Assembly: GCA_026002875.1 (NCBI GenBank)
Contig: BPGE01000001.1
Span: 3,720,001-3,784,000, forward strand
Length of the DNA: 64,000 nt
Reading direction: 5' to 3'
Source: Bryobacteraceae bacterium
GTDB lineage: Bacteria; Acidobacteriota; Terriglobia; Bryobacterales; Bryobacteraceae
The notes beneath the pieces were generated by a model. The model was not told the DNA's origin and did no database searches. It saw only the letters and a list, made by a program, of their open reading frames with translations. Within the stretch, counting starts at the first letter, position 1, and each line of letters starts with the position of its first letter. The position numbers and the translations under genes are program-made. Positions 25,134 through 38,055 of this stretch are shown one piece after another.

Positions 25134-26213
25134 ATGTCAGCCGTGACGGAACTCCGCCGGAGAACGCTTTTCGCGGCCCCGCTGGCCGCGCTGGCGCGCG
25201 GGCTGCGCGCGCAGGAGCCGAAGCTGCGGCTCGGCTACGACACCTACTCGCTCCGCGCCTGGGGCATGAAGGCGCTCGACCATCTCGAGTTCGCGGCGCG
25301 GCATGGCTGCACGGCGCTGCAGATCTCCTCGCTCGGGGATTTCGAGTCGCTGGAGGCGGCGCATCTGCAGAAGGTGCGGGCGCGGGCGGAGGAGCTGGGG
25401 ATCATGCTGGACGCGGGCACGGGCTGCATCTGCCCGTCGGCGCGGGCGTGGCGCAACCGCGCCGAGACGCCGGAAGAGCACCTGCGCCGCGCCCTGCGGG
25501 TGGCGAAGGCGGTGGGGGCGCGGACGCTGCGCTGCTATCTGGGCGATTTCGAGGACCGGCTCCATCCGAACGGGATCGAGTTCCACATGGAGAACACGGT
25601 CCGCGTGTTCCGCGCGGTGCGCGAAACGGCGCTCGAGACGGGCGTCAAGATCGCGATCGAGAACCACTCGGGGGACCTGCAGGCGTGGGAGTGCCGGCAG
25701 ATCATCGAGGCGGCGGGCACGGACGCCGTGGGCGCGTGCCTCGACACCGGCAACCCGATCTGGTGCGCGGAGCATCCGGAAGTGACGCTGGAGGTGCTGG
25801 GACCGGTGGCGGTGACGACGCATGTGCGCGACACGGCGATTTTCCCGCACGCCCGGGGCTGCGCCGCGCACTGGACGGCGCTCGGCGACGGGTCGGTGGA
25901 CATGGCGAAACTGGCTTCGCTGCAGAAGCGGCTGTGCCCGGACGCGCCGCTGCATCTGGAGATCATCACGGGGCGGCCGCCGCGCATCGTGCCGTTCTTC
26001 GAGCCGGAGTTCTGGAAGGCGTTTCCGAAGGCCAGGGCGGGCGAGTTCGCGCGTTTTGTGGCGCTGGTCAAGAGCGGCTCGCCGCTGATGAAGCCGATGG
26101 TGATCGAGGACGTGCCAGGCATGGACGTCGCCGAATACCGGGCGGCGCTGAAGAAGCAGCAGCAGCTGGATCTGGAACGCAGCCTGGCCTACGCCCGCGA
26201 GCGCATGATCTGA
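25134..26213 (+). CDS. Sugar phosphate isomerase/epimerase-like TIM barrel with export signal
   Basis: A 359-residue protein. The N-terminus (ELRRRTLFAAPLAALARGLRAQ) resembles a Tat-type or Sec signal. The body is a xylose-isomerase-like barrel: LRLGYDTYSLRAWG, LGIMLDAGTGCICPSA, TLRCYLGDF, VKIAIENHSGDL with the likely metal-site Glu, GACLDTGNPIW, VTTHVRDTA and LHLEIITG. The reading frame stays open far upstream, but the signal peptide begins at ATG 25134 (GTG 25143 also possible). A TATGGT box at 25085-25090 may be its -10 element. It stands alone, divergent from the rph unit. Confidence 0.82.
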   Translation: MSAVTELRRRTLFAAPLAALARGLRAQEPKLRLGYDTYSLRAWGMKALDHLEFAARHGCTALQISSLGDFESLEAAHLQKVRARAEELGIMLDAGTGCICPSARAWRNRAETPEEHLRRALRVAKAVGARTLRCYLGDFEDRLHPNGIEFHMENTVRVFRAVRETALETGVKIAIENHSGDLQAWECRQIIEAAGTDAVGACLDTGNPIWCAEHPEVTLEVLGPVAVTTHVRDTAIFPHARGCAAHWTALGDGSVDMAKLASLQKRLCPDAPLHLEIITGRPPRIVPFFEPEFWKAFPKARAGEFARFVALVKSGSPLMKPMVIEDVPGMDVAEYRAALKKQQQLDLERSLAYARERMI

Positions 26214-26237
26214 CGGAGCGGGCAACCGGGGAACGGC

Positions 26238-26258
26238 GCAGCGGATTCAGTCCGCCGC
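26238..26258. terminator. Hairpin at the convergent end of the sugar isomerase-like and OxyR-like genes
   Basis: GCAGCGGA, a 5-nt loop TTCAG, then TCCGCCGC forms a stem with seven of eight pairs. The loop holds the stop codon of the OxyR-like gene (26247-26249). No T-run follows, so this is a possible bidirectional terminator on structure alone. Confidence 0.35.
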
Positions 26259-27149
26259 TTCTGTCCGGAACAGCGACGGCCACGGGTAGCGCTTGAGGAA
26301 CTGGATCAGCGTGCGGCGGGCGGGCAGCGCATGGTGGCCGCTGGCGAGGGCGTAGCCGACGCGGCGCACGGCGGGCGGCTCCAGCGGGATGAAACGGCAG
26401 CCGCTGTGATTGCGCACGGCCGTGGCGGGCGCGAGGCTGACGCCGAAGCCGGCTTCGACCATTGCCAGCAGGCTGTCGAGCTGGTCGGATTCAAAGGCGG
26501 TTTCGAAGTCGGCGCGGGCGCGGGTGCAGGCCTCGAGCACGTCTTCGCGCAGGCAGTGGCCTTCCCTCAGCAGCAGGAGTTTTTCGCCCTTCAGTCTCGC
26601 CAGAGAGATGGATTTCGAACCGGCCAGCTCGTGCGAAGCGGGCACGGCGGCCAGCAGCGGCTCGCGGAACAGCTCGCTGACGACGATTTCGGCGTGCTTC
26701 AGCGGAAGCACGATCATGGCCAGGTCGATCTCTCCAAGGCGGAGCTTTTCGACCAGCCGTTCCGTGATCATCTCGACGATTTCGACATGAATTCCGGGAT
26801 ATTTGCCGCAGAATTCCCGCAGGGCGGGGGCGCCTGCGCCCGGCAGCAGCGTGGGAATGATGCCCAGCGTGACGCGGCCGTGCTCGGGCGAAAGGCCGGC
26901 CTCGACGGCGCGGCGGCACTGCTCGATCTCGCGCAGCACGGCCTCGGCGTGGGGCACAAGCGCTTCGCCGTGGGCCGTGAGGCGCACGGTGCGGCCGAGG
27001 CGGTCGAAGAGCGGGACGCCGAGGTCGATCTCCAGCTTCTTGATCATCTGGGAAAGCGACGGCTGCGCGACGCCCTCGGCTTCGGCGGCCTTGACGAAGC
27101 TGCCCGCCCGGGCCACGGCGAGGAAATAGCGCAACTGTTTCGCTTCCAT
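26247..27149 (-). CDS. oxyR: LysR-family regulator, OxyR-like peroxide sensor
   Basis: A 300-residue LysR-type regulator: winged helix-turn-helix (residues 1-60, FVKAAEAEGVAQPSLSQMIK) and an effector domain. The segment LLLREGHCLREDVLEAC puts cysteines at residues 199 and 208, the same positions and spacing as the redox pair in Escherichia coli OxyR, which forms a disulfide when hydrogen peroxide rises. This supports an OxyR-type sensor rather than a metabolite-binding LysR. No catalase or peroxidase gene lies beside it, so its targets are elsewhere. The 55-nt gap to the anti-sigma gene looks featureless. Confidence 0.82.
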   Translation of the reverse strand: MEAKQLRYFLAVARAGSFVKAAEAEGVAQPSLSQMIKKLEIDLGVPLFDRLGRTVRLTAHGEALVPHAEAVLREIEQCRRAVEAGLSPEHGRVTLGIIPTLLPGAGAPALREFCGKYPGIHVEIVEMITERLVEKLRLGEIDLAMIVLPLKHAEIVVSELFREPLLAAVPASHELAGSKSISLARLKGEKLLLLREGHCLREDVLEACTRARADFETAFESDQLDSLLAMVEAGFGVSLAPATAVRNHSGCRFIPLEPPAVRRVGYALASGHHALPARRTLIQFLKRYPWPSLFRTEAAD

Positions 27150-27204
27150 GGGGTCAATCCGAGCTTATCGAGAACCGCGAGCGCGGTTCAATCACGGGGC
27201 CGCT

Positions 27205-27504
27205 TCAGGCGGACCTGCGGCGGCGGAGGGCTTCCTGCCAGGCCTGCCTGAGGCGGGATTCCAGTTCCGGAGGCAGCTGCGACGGCTCGACCCGGGCGTG
27301 ATAGGCGTGCGCGGCTTCGATGGAGCGGCGCAGGGAGCGGACGAACTCGATGCAGGGCTCGCAGTCCTGAATGTGCTCTTCGATGAGGCGGCAGTCCATT
27401 TCGCCGAGCTCGCCGTCGAGGTATTCCGACAGGCGGGCGAAGATCTCCAGGCAGCGCGGATCGCGCGGCCCGTGGCCGTGATGGGAATGCTCGTGGCGGG
27501 TCAT
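27205..27504 (-). CDS. Zinc-finger (zf-HC2) anti-sigma factor, soluble
   Basis: A 99-residue protein with a His-rich start (HEHSHHGHG) and a zf-HC2 type motif (Cys38 region, EEHIQDCEPCIEF). No membrane helix follows, so it is probably a soluble cytoplasmic anti-sigma factor, unlike the one at 4927-5511. Its ATG overlaps the stop of the ECF sigma gene (ATGA), a tight coupling that keeps the two proteins in ratio. Such small zinc anti-sigma factors often sense thiol oxidation; the OxyR-like gene downstream fits that but proves nothing. Confidence 0.8.
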   Translation of the reverse strand: MTRHEHSHHGHGPRDPRCLEIFARLSEYLDGELGEMDCRLIEEHIQDCEPCIEFVRSLRRSIEAAHAYHARVEPSQLPPELESRLRQAWQEALRRRRSA

Positions 27505-28187
27505 TTCTGCTTCACCTCCCCGTTGCCGCCGAGGTATCTGGCCAGGCTCTTGCGCAAAGCCAGGCGCCCGCGGTGCAACCGTTGCTTGACCACATCCAGG
27601 CTGAGATCGAGGATCTCCGCGGTCTCAGCCGTCGAAAGACCTTCGACGTCGCGGAGCAGGACCACGGAGCGGTAGGTGTCTGGCAGTTCGCGCAGGGCGC
27701 GCTCGAGTTCGGCGTTCAGCTCCGCGCGCAGCAGCCGCTGGTCGGGCAGCTCGCCGCGGTCCTCGAGCTGGGCGGACCGGGCGACGTCCTCGGTGCCCGG
27801 AAGGAGCTCGTCCAGAGACAGCTCGCGCTCCGGGGCGAAGACGCTGCGGCGGCGCTTCATCAGGCAGAAGTTCTTGGCGATGCGGAACACCCACGCCCGC
27901 ACGCGCGCCGGATCCTGCAACTGGTCGAAGTTCTCAAAGACCTTGAGGAGGGTCTCCTGGGCGACCTCCTCGGCGTCCTCCCGCTGGCCGCACATCAGCC
28001 ACGTGTACTGGAAGACGCGCTGCTGGATGCTCTCCACGAACGGGGTGAAAGCCGAGGCGTCGCCCTCCAGCAGACGCCTTGCCCATTCGATTTCCGGCGC
28101 CGCAGCGGCAGAGGGGGGCGAGGGTGTGGCCACCCTTCCATGGTAGTTCCCCCGCGCCTCGGCCTGCGGCCCTGCCGGCGCTGCCAC
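27501..28187 (-). CDS. ECF-family RNA polymerase sigma factor
   Basis: A sigma factor of up to 228 residues with region 2 (QYTWLMCGQREDAEEVAQET, then a VFENFDQL segment and AWVFRIAKNFCLMKRRR) and region 4 (LRELPDTYRSVVLLRDVEGL, then ETAEILDLSLDVVKQRLHRG). The GTG at 28187 lacks a clear ribosome site and adds about 30 Ala/Pro-rich residues before region 2; another in-frame GTG at codon 19 is possible. It is coupled to the zinc anti-sigma gene. Regulon unknown. Confidence 0.87.
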   Translation of the reverse strand: MAAPAGPQAEARGNYHGRVATPSPPSAAAAPEIEWARRLLEGDASAFTPFVESIQQRVFQYTWLMCGQREDAEEVAQETLLKVFENFDQLQDPARVRAWVFRIAKNFCLMKRRRSVFAPERELSLDELLPGTEDVARSAQLEDRGELPDQRLLRAELNAELERALRELPDTYRSVVLLRDVEGLSTAETAEILDLSLDVVKQRLHRGRLALRKSLARYLGGNGEVKQK

Positions 28188-28272
28188 GGGGAACGCCGGC
28201 CGGATCGATGGCCCGGCTCATGCCAGTGGATGCAGAAATCGGAGAGTGGTGACCGGAATGGAGGAGGACCGG

Positions 28273-29661
28273 ATGCGGCTGCGGGCATGCAAAACTCGCG
28301 CGCCCGGCCTGTCACGGCGCAAAATTTGCCGCATCTTGGGGAATGTGCGGAAACGGATTCTCACCCTGATGTTCGGGGCGCTGGCGGCAGCTGCCCAGAC
28401 GCCGCTCACGCTCAAAGACGCGGTGAAGCAGGCGCTGGGGCGGCATCCCTCGCTCGAAGCGGCCGACGCGCGCATCCAGGCCGCGGAAAGCCGCATCGGG
28501 CAGGCGCGTTCCGGCTATCTGCCCCGCGTGCAGTACATGGAAAATCTGATGCGGGGCAACAACCCCGTGTATGTGTTCGGTTCGCTGCTGACGCAGCGGC
28601 AATTCACGGCGGCGAATTTCGATATCGCCCGCCTGAACCGGCCGGATGCTCTGAACAATTTCCAGAGCATGGTGACGGCCGAGCAGCTGATTTACGACTT
28701 CGGCGGAGTGAAAAACGGCGTCAGGGCCGCCGAACTCGGCCGCAAGATGACGGAGGCCGAGAAGCGCGCCGCCGAGCTGAACCTGATCGCCCACGTGGCG
28801 CGGGCTTACCACGGCGTGACGCTGGCTACGCAGGCGCTGGAAGTGGCCCGCGAGGCCCTGAAGACGGCTGAGGCGGACCTGAAGAGGGCGCAGACCGTAC
28901 GCGACGCCGGGCTGGCGACCGACGCCGATGTTCTGGCCGTGCAGGTTCATGTGGCCGCGATGAAGGAGCAGGTGATCCGCCGCGAAGCGGATCTCAAGGT
29001 CGCCCGCGCCGCCCTGAACGAGGCGCTCGGGCTGCCGCTGGACACGCCTCATGAGCTGGCCACGCCTCTGCTGCCCGCTCCTGCTGTCGAGGCCGCCAGC
29101 CCGGAACTGAGGCCGGAGATTGAGCAGATCCGGCTGGCAAAGCAGGCGGCCGAGGCGCAGGCGCGCAGCGCGCGCGCGGGCTACCTGCCGCAGATCGCGT
29201 TCCGGGCGCAGGTAGAGGCCGACCGCCAGGAGTTCTTCAACAAGGGCGGCGGCAACTGGCTCGTGATGGGTTCCGTGCGCTGGAACCTGTTCGACGGCAA
29301 CCGCACGCGGCAGACGGTGGCCGAGGCGAAAGCGATGGCCTCTGCGGCTGCGGCGAGCGAGCGGCAGTACACGAATGCGCTGAAGCTGGAGCTGACCAAG
29401 GCGCTGGCCGATTTCGACGCTGCCACGGAGCGCATCGCGGTGACGGAAGCCGGGGTGGCTCAGGCCGAGGAGAGCCTGCGGATCATCCGCAACCGCTATT
29501 CGAACGGCCTGGCCACGGTGACGGAGCTGTTGCGGGCGCAGACGGCATTGCTGGATGCAAAGACGCGCCGGCTGGCCGCGATTCACGATCAGCGGCTGGC
29601 GGCGGTGGAAGTGGAACGATCTGCAGGGAAGCTGAATGGAGATTCGAATGTTCTCGACTAA
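28273..29661 (+). CDS. TolC-family outer-membrane efflux protein
   Basis: An outer-membrane channel of a tripartite pump. The mature part begins AQTPLTLKDAVKQALGRHPS and has two repeats of long helices with the family YL.R/Q patterns (ARSGYLPRVQYM, ARAGYLPQIAF) and LIYDFGGVKNG / WNLFDGNRTRQ strands. ATG 28273 has AGGAGG five bases upstream but gives an n-region of more than 30 residues. GTG 28345 would give a normal short signal peptide (VRKRILTLMFGALAAA). First gene of the tolC-mfp-rnd operon. Confidence 0.9.
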   Translation: MRLRACKTRAPGLSRRKICRILGNVRKRILTLMFGALAAAAQTPLTLKDAVKQALGRHPSLEAADARIQAAESRIGQARSGYLPRVQYMENLMRGNNPVYVFGSLLTQRQFTAANFDIARLNRPDALNNFQSMVTAEQLIYDFGGVKNGVRAAELGRKMTEAEKRAAELNLIAHVARAYHGVTLATQALEVAREALKTAEADLKRAQTVRDAGLATDADVLAVQVHVAAMKEQVIRREADLKVARAALNEALGLPLDTPHELATPLLPAPAVEAASPELRPEIEQIRLAKQAAEAQARSARAGYLPQIAFRAQVEADRQEFFNKGGGNWLVMGSVRWNLFDGNRTRQTVAEAKAMASAAAASERQYTNALKLELTKALADFDAATERIAVTEAGVAQAEESLRIIRNRYSNGLATVTELLRAQTALLDAKTRRLAAIHDQRLAAVEVERSAGKLNGDSNVLD

Positions 29662-30817
29662 AGGAAAGCTGGCCGGAACAACCGGCGTACTGGTGCTGTT
29701 GGCCGCCGCGGGCCTGGCCGGCTGCGGCGGCGGGAAGGAGTCGCCGCGGAAGGCGGAGCCGCTGCCCGCGGTGAAGGCGGCCACGGTGAAGCTGGCCGAA
29801 GAGACCGTGCCGGAGATTTACGAGGCGACGGGCACGGTGCGGGCGCGCGTGTCGAGCGTGCTCTCGGCCCGGGTGATGGGCTACCTGCGCGAGGTGCGCG
29901 TGCAGGCCGGCGACACCGTGCAGCCGGGGCAGGTGATCGCGGTGATCGAGGCTCGCGAGATCGACAGCGGGCTGAAGCAGGCCGAGGCCGTACGCGAGGA
30001 GGCGCGCAACGCGCTGCCGGAGGTGGAAAACGCCATTGCGGCGGCCCGGGCGCAGCTGGAACTGGCCGAGGCGACCCACCGCCGCATGAAGTCGCTGTAC
30101 GAACAGAAATCGATCACGCAGCAGGAATTCGACGAGGCCGAGGCGCGGCTCCGCATGGCTCGGGCCAATCACGAGATGGCGGCGGCGAAAAAGGCGCAGC
30201 TCGAACAGAAGATCCGCCAGGCGGAGTCGGCCGTGGCGCAGGCGGCCGCGATGAAGAGCTACACCGAGATCACGGCGCCGTTCCGGGGCATCGTGGTCGA
30301 GCGCAAGGCGGAGCCGGGGATGCTGGCCGCGCCGGGCATGCCGATCGCCGTCGTCGAGCGCGAAGGCGGCTACCGGCTGGAGGCGGCGGTCGAGGAGAAC
30401 CGGCTGGGCAGGATCCGTCCCGGCATGAGCGTGGAGGTGATTCTGGATGCGGTCGGAACGCCGCAGCAAGGACGCGTCGAGGAGATCGTGCCGGCGCTGG
30501 ATCCGGGCTCGCGGTCGTTCATGGTGAAGATCGGCGTGGCGGGCGGGCTGCTGCGGAGCGGCATGTTCGGCCGCGCGCGGTTCACGATGGGCGAGAAGAA
30601 GGCGCTGCTCGTGCCGGCGGCGGCGGTGGTGAAAAAGGGCCAGGTGGAGCAGGTGTATGTGGTGGAGAACGGCGTGGCTCGGGCGCGGCTGGTGACGACC
30701 GGCGCGGCCCACGGAGAGCGGCTCGAGGTTCTCACGGGGCTCCGCGCCGGCGACACGGTGGCCGCCCCCGTGCCGGCTGAGCTGCGCGATGGCAGTCCCG
30801 TCGAGGTGAGGCCGTGA
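29636..30817 (+). CDS. RND efflux periplasmic adaptor (membrane fusion lipoprotein)
   Basis: A 393-residue adaptor. A lipobox (GLAGC, near residue 30) marks it as a lipoprotein. Then come the barrel-sandwich/lipoyl halves ([20 protein letters not shown] and [18 protein letters not shown]), a coiled-coil hairpin of about 100 residues (about 105-210), and C-terminal beta-barrel segments. It joins the RND pump to the TolC channel in the periplasm. ATG 29636 overlaps the tolC end by 26 nt; ATG 29648 with GGAG upstream is an equally good start. Confidence 0.92.
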   Translation: MEIRMFSTKGKLAGTTGVLVLLAAAGLAGCGGGKESPRKAEPLPAVKAATVKLAEETVPEIYEATGTVRARVSSVLSARVMGYLREVRVQAGDTVQPGQVIAVIEAREIDSGLKQAEAVREEARNALPEVENAIAAARAQLELAEATHRRMKSLYEQKSITQQEFDEAEARLRMARANHEMAAAKKAQLEQKIRQAESAVAQAAAMKSYTEITAPFRGIVVERKAEPGMLAAPGMPIAVVEREGGYRLEAAVEENRLGRIRPGMSVEVILDAVGTPQQGRVEEIVPALDPGSRSFMVKIGVAGGLLRSGMFGRARFTMGEKKALLVPAAAVVKKGQVEQVYVVENGVARARLVTTGAAHGERLEVLTGLRAGDTVAAPVPAELRDGSPVEVRP

Positions 30818-30819
30818 CC

Positions 30820-33995
<3,176 letters not shown>

Positions 33996-33999
<4 letters not shown>

Positions 34000-34184
34000 C
34001 TGTTGAGAGACTGCTGCGGATGATCGCCGGGTTCTTCATTCTGCTGAGCCTGGTGCTGAGCGTGTATCACGACCAGCGGTGGCTGTGGTTCACCGCGTTC
34101 GTGGGGCTGAATCTGTTCCAGAGCGCGTTTACGAACTGGTGCCCGATGATGACGTTCCTGCGCAAGCTGGGCGTCAAGGGCTGA
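33996..34184 (+). CDS. Small membrane protein, DUF2892/YgaP-type transmembrane domain
   Basis: A 62-residue protein with two hydrophobic helices ([16 protein letters not shown] and [15 protein letters not shown]) and the family ending [17 protein letters not shown]2892 domains occur alone or attached to rhodanese domains (YgaP); the role of the single-domain form is not known. Its ATG overlaps the stop of the RND gene (ATGA), so it is the fourth gene of the efflux operon. The conserved Cys lies just after the second helix. Confidence 0.85.
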
Positions 34185-34215
34185 CAGGGAAACTTCAGAA
34201 GAAGGGGCGGCTGGA

Positions 34216-35370
34216 TCAGGCGGAAGCCAGGTTCAGGAGCCCCTTCAGCTTATCTTTCAGCGTGAGCGGCGGCGGGGGAGCGATCTCGACGCCGGCCAGC
34301 GTGGCGGCGAACGCGTGGAACGCGCGGGCGATTTCGCTTTCCGGCCGGAGGCGGGAGGCCTCCCGGATCGATTGCGCCACGGCCGGGTAGTCGTTGGGGA
34401 AGGAATGGGCCACCTTCCGGCCGAAGGTCTGCTCGATCTCTGCCAGCGGAGGCGAAGTCCGGGAGACGCGGTTGACGAGAAGACCGATGCGCTCTTCCTG
34501 GACACTGAGACGCCCGAGTTCGACCAGCCGCTGTTCCGTCAGCTTCAGGGAAGGCAGGTCGGTGGTGCAGACGGGGAAGATCTTCCTCGCGCGGCGGACG
34601 ACCTCGACGGTCGCCGGGTTGATCAGCTCGGGCAGATCCACGAGGATGAGGTCGTAGCTGTCACGGACGAAGTTCAGCAGCTGGAAGTAGTTGATCCACT
34701 CGGGCAGCTCGGCGTCCAGAGACCGGGTGGAAAGAAGGAAGTCGACGCCGTGCTGCTGGGTGAGGTTTCGGCGCAGGATGAACGCGTCGAGGTTGGATGC
34801 CGCCTGCAGGACCGCCTGGGTTCCGCCGATAGGGGTGACGCCGAGCATGAATCCGAGGACGCTGCTGCGCAGGTCCGCATCAATCACCAGGACTTTCTTT
34901 TCGAGAGTGGCGGCGGCGATGGCCGTGTGAAGAACCACCGTGGAACAGCCGCTGCCGGCTTTCGAGGGAAGGAATGCGAACAGGTGATCCTCGATGCCGC
35001 CGTGCACAGCCTCCATGGCCTCGCGGATGGTGATGCGGAGCTCGTCGGGCGAGCCGTCCGGCGCGGCGAGTCCGGCGGCGCCGAGATGACGGACGAGGAG
35101 GCGGGCTTCCGGGGAAGCGCCGAATCCGATGACGGGCAGGCGCGGCGAGAGCTCGCGGATGCGGGCCATGCACTGCAGGGCTTCATGCCCCGGAGACAGG
35201 TCGATGAACACGATGTCGGGCAGCAGGCTGTGGATGATCCGCGACAGCTCGTAGTCGCCCGGCGGCGCGGGCAGTTCGCGCATCACCGTCACCTGGCCGG
35301 TGGCGGCGACAACGGACCGGATCAGCGGGGCTGATTCGGCGCTTCCCAGAATGACGACGGCGTTGAACAC
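34216..35370 (-). CDS. Orphan CpaE/TadZ-like ATPase with pseudo-receiver domain (paralogue 1)
   Basis: A 384-residue protein. Residues 1-120 resemble a response-regulator receiver fold without a clear phospho-acceptor pocket. Residues 130-360 are a MinD/ParA-type domain. The P-loop reads LPSKAGSGCST: the signature Lys is kept but the usual GKT/S Lys is Cys. Later segments are VLVIDADLRSS, YDLILVDLP and LLVNRVSR, with a C-terminal FPNDYPAVAQSI typical of CpaE. CpaE/TadZ proteins place Tad pili at the pole. This copy lies far from the Tad locus, beside cydA and convergent with the efflux operon; its role is open. Confidence 0.8.
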   Translation of the reverse strand: MFNAVVILGSAESAPLIRSVVAATGQVTVMRELPAPPGDYELSRIIHSLLPDIVFIDLSPGHEALQCMARIRELSPRLPVIGFGASPEARLLVRHLGAAGLAAPDGSPDELRITIREAMEAVHGGIEDHLFAFLPSKAGSGCSTVVLHTAIAAATLEKKVLVIDADLRSSVLGFMLGVTPIGGTQAVLQAASNLDAFILRRNLTQQHGVDFLLSTRSLDAELPEWINYFQLLNFVRDSYDLILVDLPELINPATVEVVRRARKIFPVCTTDLPSLKLTEQRLVELGRLSVQEERIGLLVNRVSRTSPPLAEIEQTFGRKVAHSFPNDYPAVAQSIREASRLRPESEIARAFHAFAATLAGVEIAPPPPLTLKDKLKGLLNLASA

Positions 35371-35590
35371 GAGGCGCCTCGGCCGACCCGCAGGGGCGGC
35401 TAGTCAGAATATCGTCAAAATGGGTGTAAAGTTTAGGTTCGCGCATCCGGGGATCGCCGGGACGCGAGCCTGCCGTCCGTCCGGCGCGCCGCCCCGCTTA
35501 CCGTCTGCCGGAGCCTGTCACCCAGAATGGGACGACTGCATCTGATTCAGGTTCAGGTGTTGTAAACTTCCCGGAGAGGTTGAGACCCGC

Positions 35591-36958
<1,368 letters not shown>

Positions 36959-36973
36959 AGGAGGCGCCTGAAG

Positions 36974-38017
36974 ATGCTCCCTGTACTGTGGTTCTGGATT
37001 GTCGCGGTGATGATCGCGATGTATGTGGTGCTGGACGGCTTTGATCTGGGCGCCGGCGTTGTGCATCTGGCCGTGGCCAGGACGGACGAAGAGCGCCGCA
37101 AGGTGTTGCGGGCGATCGGCCCCGTCTGGGACGGCAACGAAGTCTGGCTGCTGGCCGGCGGCGGCACGCTGTATTTCGCCTTCCCCGCCCTCTATGCCAG
37201 CAGCTTCAGCGGGTTCTATCTGCCGCTGATGGTCGTGCTGTGGCTGCTGATTCTGCGGGGCACGTCGATCGAATTCCGCTCGCACATCCGCAACGCGGTG
37301 TGGCGGCCGATGTGGGACGTGATCTTCAGCTTCTCGAGCACGCTGCTGGCCGTGTTCTTCGGCGCGGCGCTGGGCAACGTGGTGCGCGGCGTGCCGCTCA
37401 ACAAGGACGGCGAGTTCTTCCTGCCGCTGTGGACAAACTTCCAGCCGGGGCCGGAGCCGGGGATTCTGGACTGGTACACGATCCTCGTAGGCGTCTTTGC
37501 GCTGCTGACGCTGACGCAGCACGGAGCGCTGTGGGTGGCGCACAAGACCGACGGCGCCGTGCAGGAGCGCTCCCGGCGGATCGCGCGTCAGGCGTGGTTC
37601 GGAGTGGCGGCGCTGACGGTGATCGTGACCATCGCCAGCTTCAGCATCCAGCCCAAGCTGGCCGAGAGCTTCGCGAAGTGGCCCGCCGGGTATCTGTTCC
37701 CGGCGCTCGCCGTGGCTTCGCTGGCGGGCGTCTTTGTGTTCGGGCGCAGGCAGGAAGACGGCAAGGCGTTCCTGGCTTCGGCGCTCTACATCGTCGGGAT
37801 GCTGACGAGCGTGGTGTTCGGAGTGTTCCCGATGGTGCTGCCCGCCAACACCGATCCATCGCTGAGCCTGACGATCTACAACGCAAGCGCGCCGGAGCAC
37901 GGTCTGCGCGTGGGGCTGTGGTGGTTCACGCCAGGCATCCTGATTGCAGCGGGCTACTTCTACTTCCTGTACCGGCGCTTCGCCGGCAAGGTGCAGCTGG
38001 AAGCCGAGGGCTATTAA
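36974..38017 (+). CDS. cydB: Cytochrome bd ubiquinol oxidase subunit II
   Basis: A 347-residue membrane protein with the CydB start (LWFWIVAVMIAMYVVLDGFD) and GPVWDGNEVWLLAGGGTLYFAFP, RGTSIEFRSHI and a C-terminal WWFTPGILIAAGYF. It packs against CydA in the bd oxidase. It begins 15 nt after cydA. No cydX-like small frame and no cydDC genes are visible downstream; transcription appears to end at the hairpin 15 nt past the stop. Confidence 0.95.
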   Translation: MLPVLWFWIVAVMIAMYVVLDGFDLGAGVVHLAVARTDEERRKVLRAIGPVWDGNEVWLLAGGGTLYFAFPALYASSFSGFYLPLMVVLWLLILRGTSIEFRSHIRNAVWRPMWDVIFSFSSTLLAVFFGAALGNVVRGVPLNKDGEFFLPLWTNFQPGPEPGILDWYTILVGVFALLTLTQHGALWVAHKTDGAVQERSRRIARQAWFGVAALTVIVTIASFSIQPKLAESFAKWPAGYLFPALAVASLAGVFVFGRRQEDGKAFLASALYIVGMLTSVVFGVFPMVLPANTDPSLSLTIYNASAPEHGLRVGLWWFTPGILIAAGYFYFLYRRFAGKVQLEAEGY

Positions 38018-38031
38018 CGCTGGAATGAACC

Positions 38032-38055
38032 GCGGACGGCGTCAGCGCCGTCCGC
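38032..38055. terminator. Perfect GC hairpin between convergent cydB and the second CpaE-like gene
   Basis: GCGGACGGCG, loop TCAG, CGCCGTCCGC: a perfect 10-bp stem. The loop holds the stop codon of the minus-strand gene (38042-38044). It lies 15 nt past the cydB stop. No T-run follows. It probably stops transcription from both sides. Confidence 0.6.

Noticed and set aside
35371-35590. A promoter or FNR-type site for cydAB.
   Set aside because: A TAAACT box exists but no matching -35 or FNR-like TTGAT-N4-ATCAA could be found.
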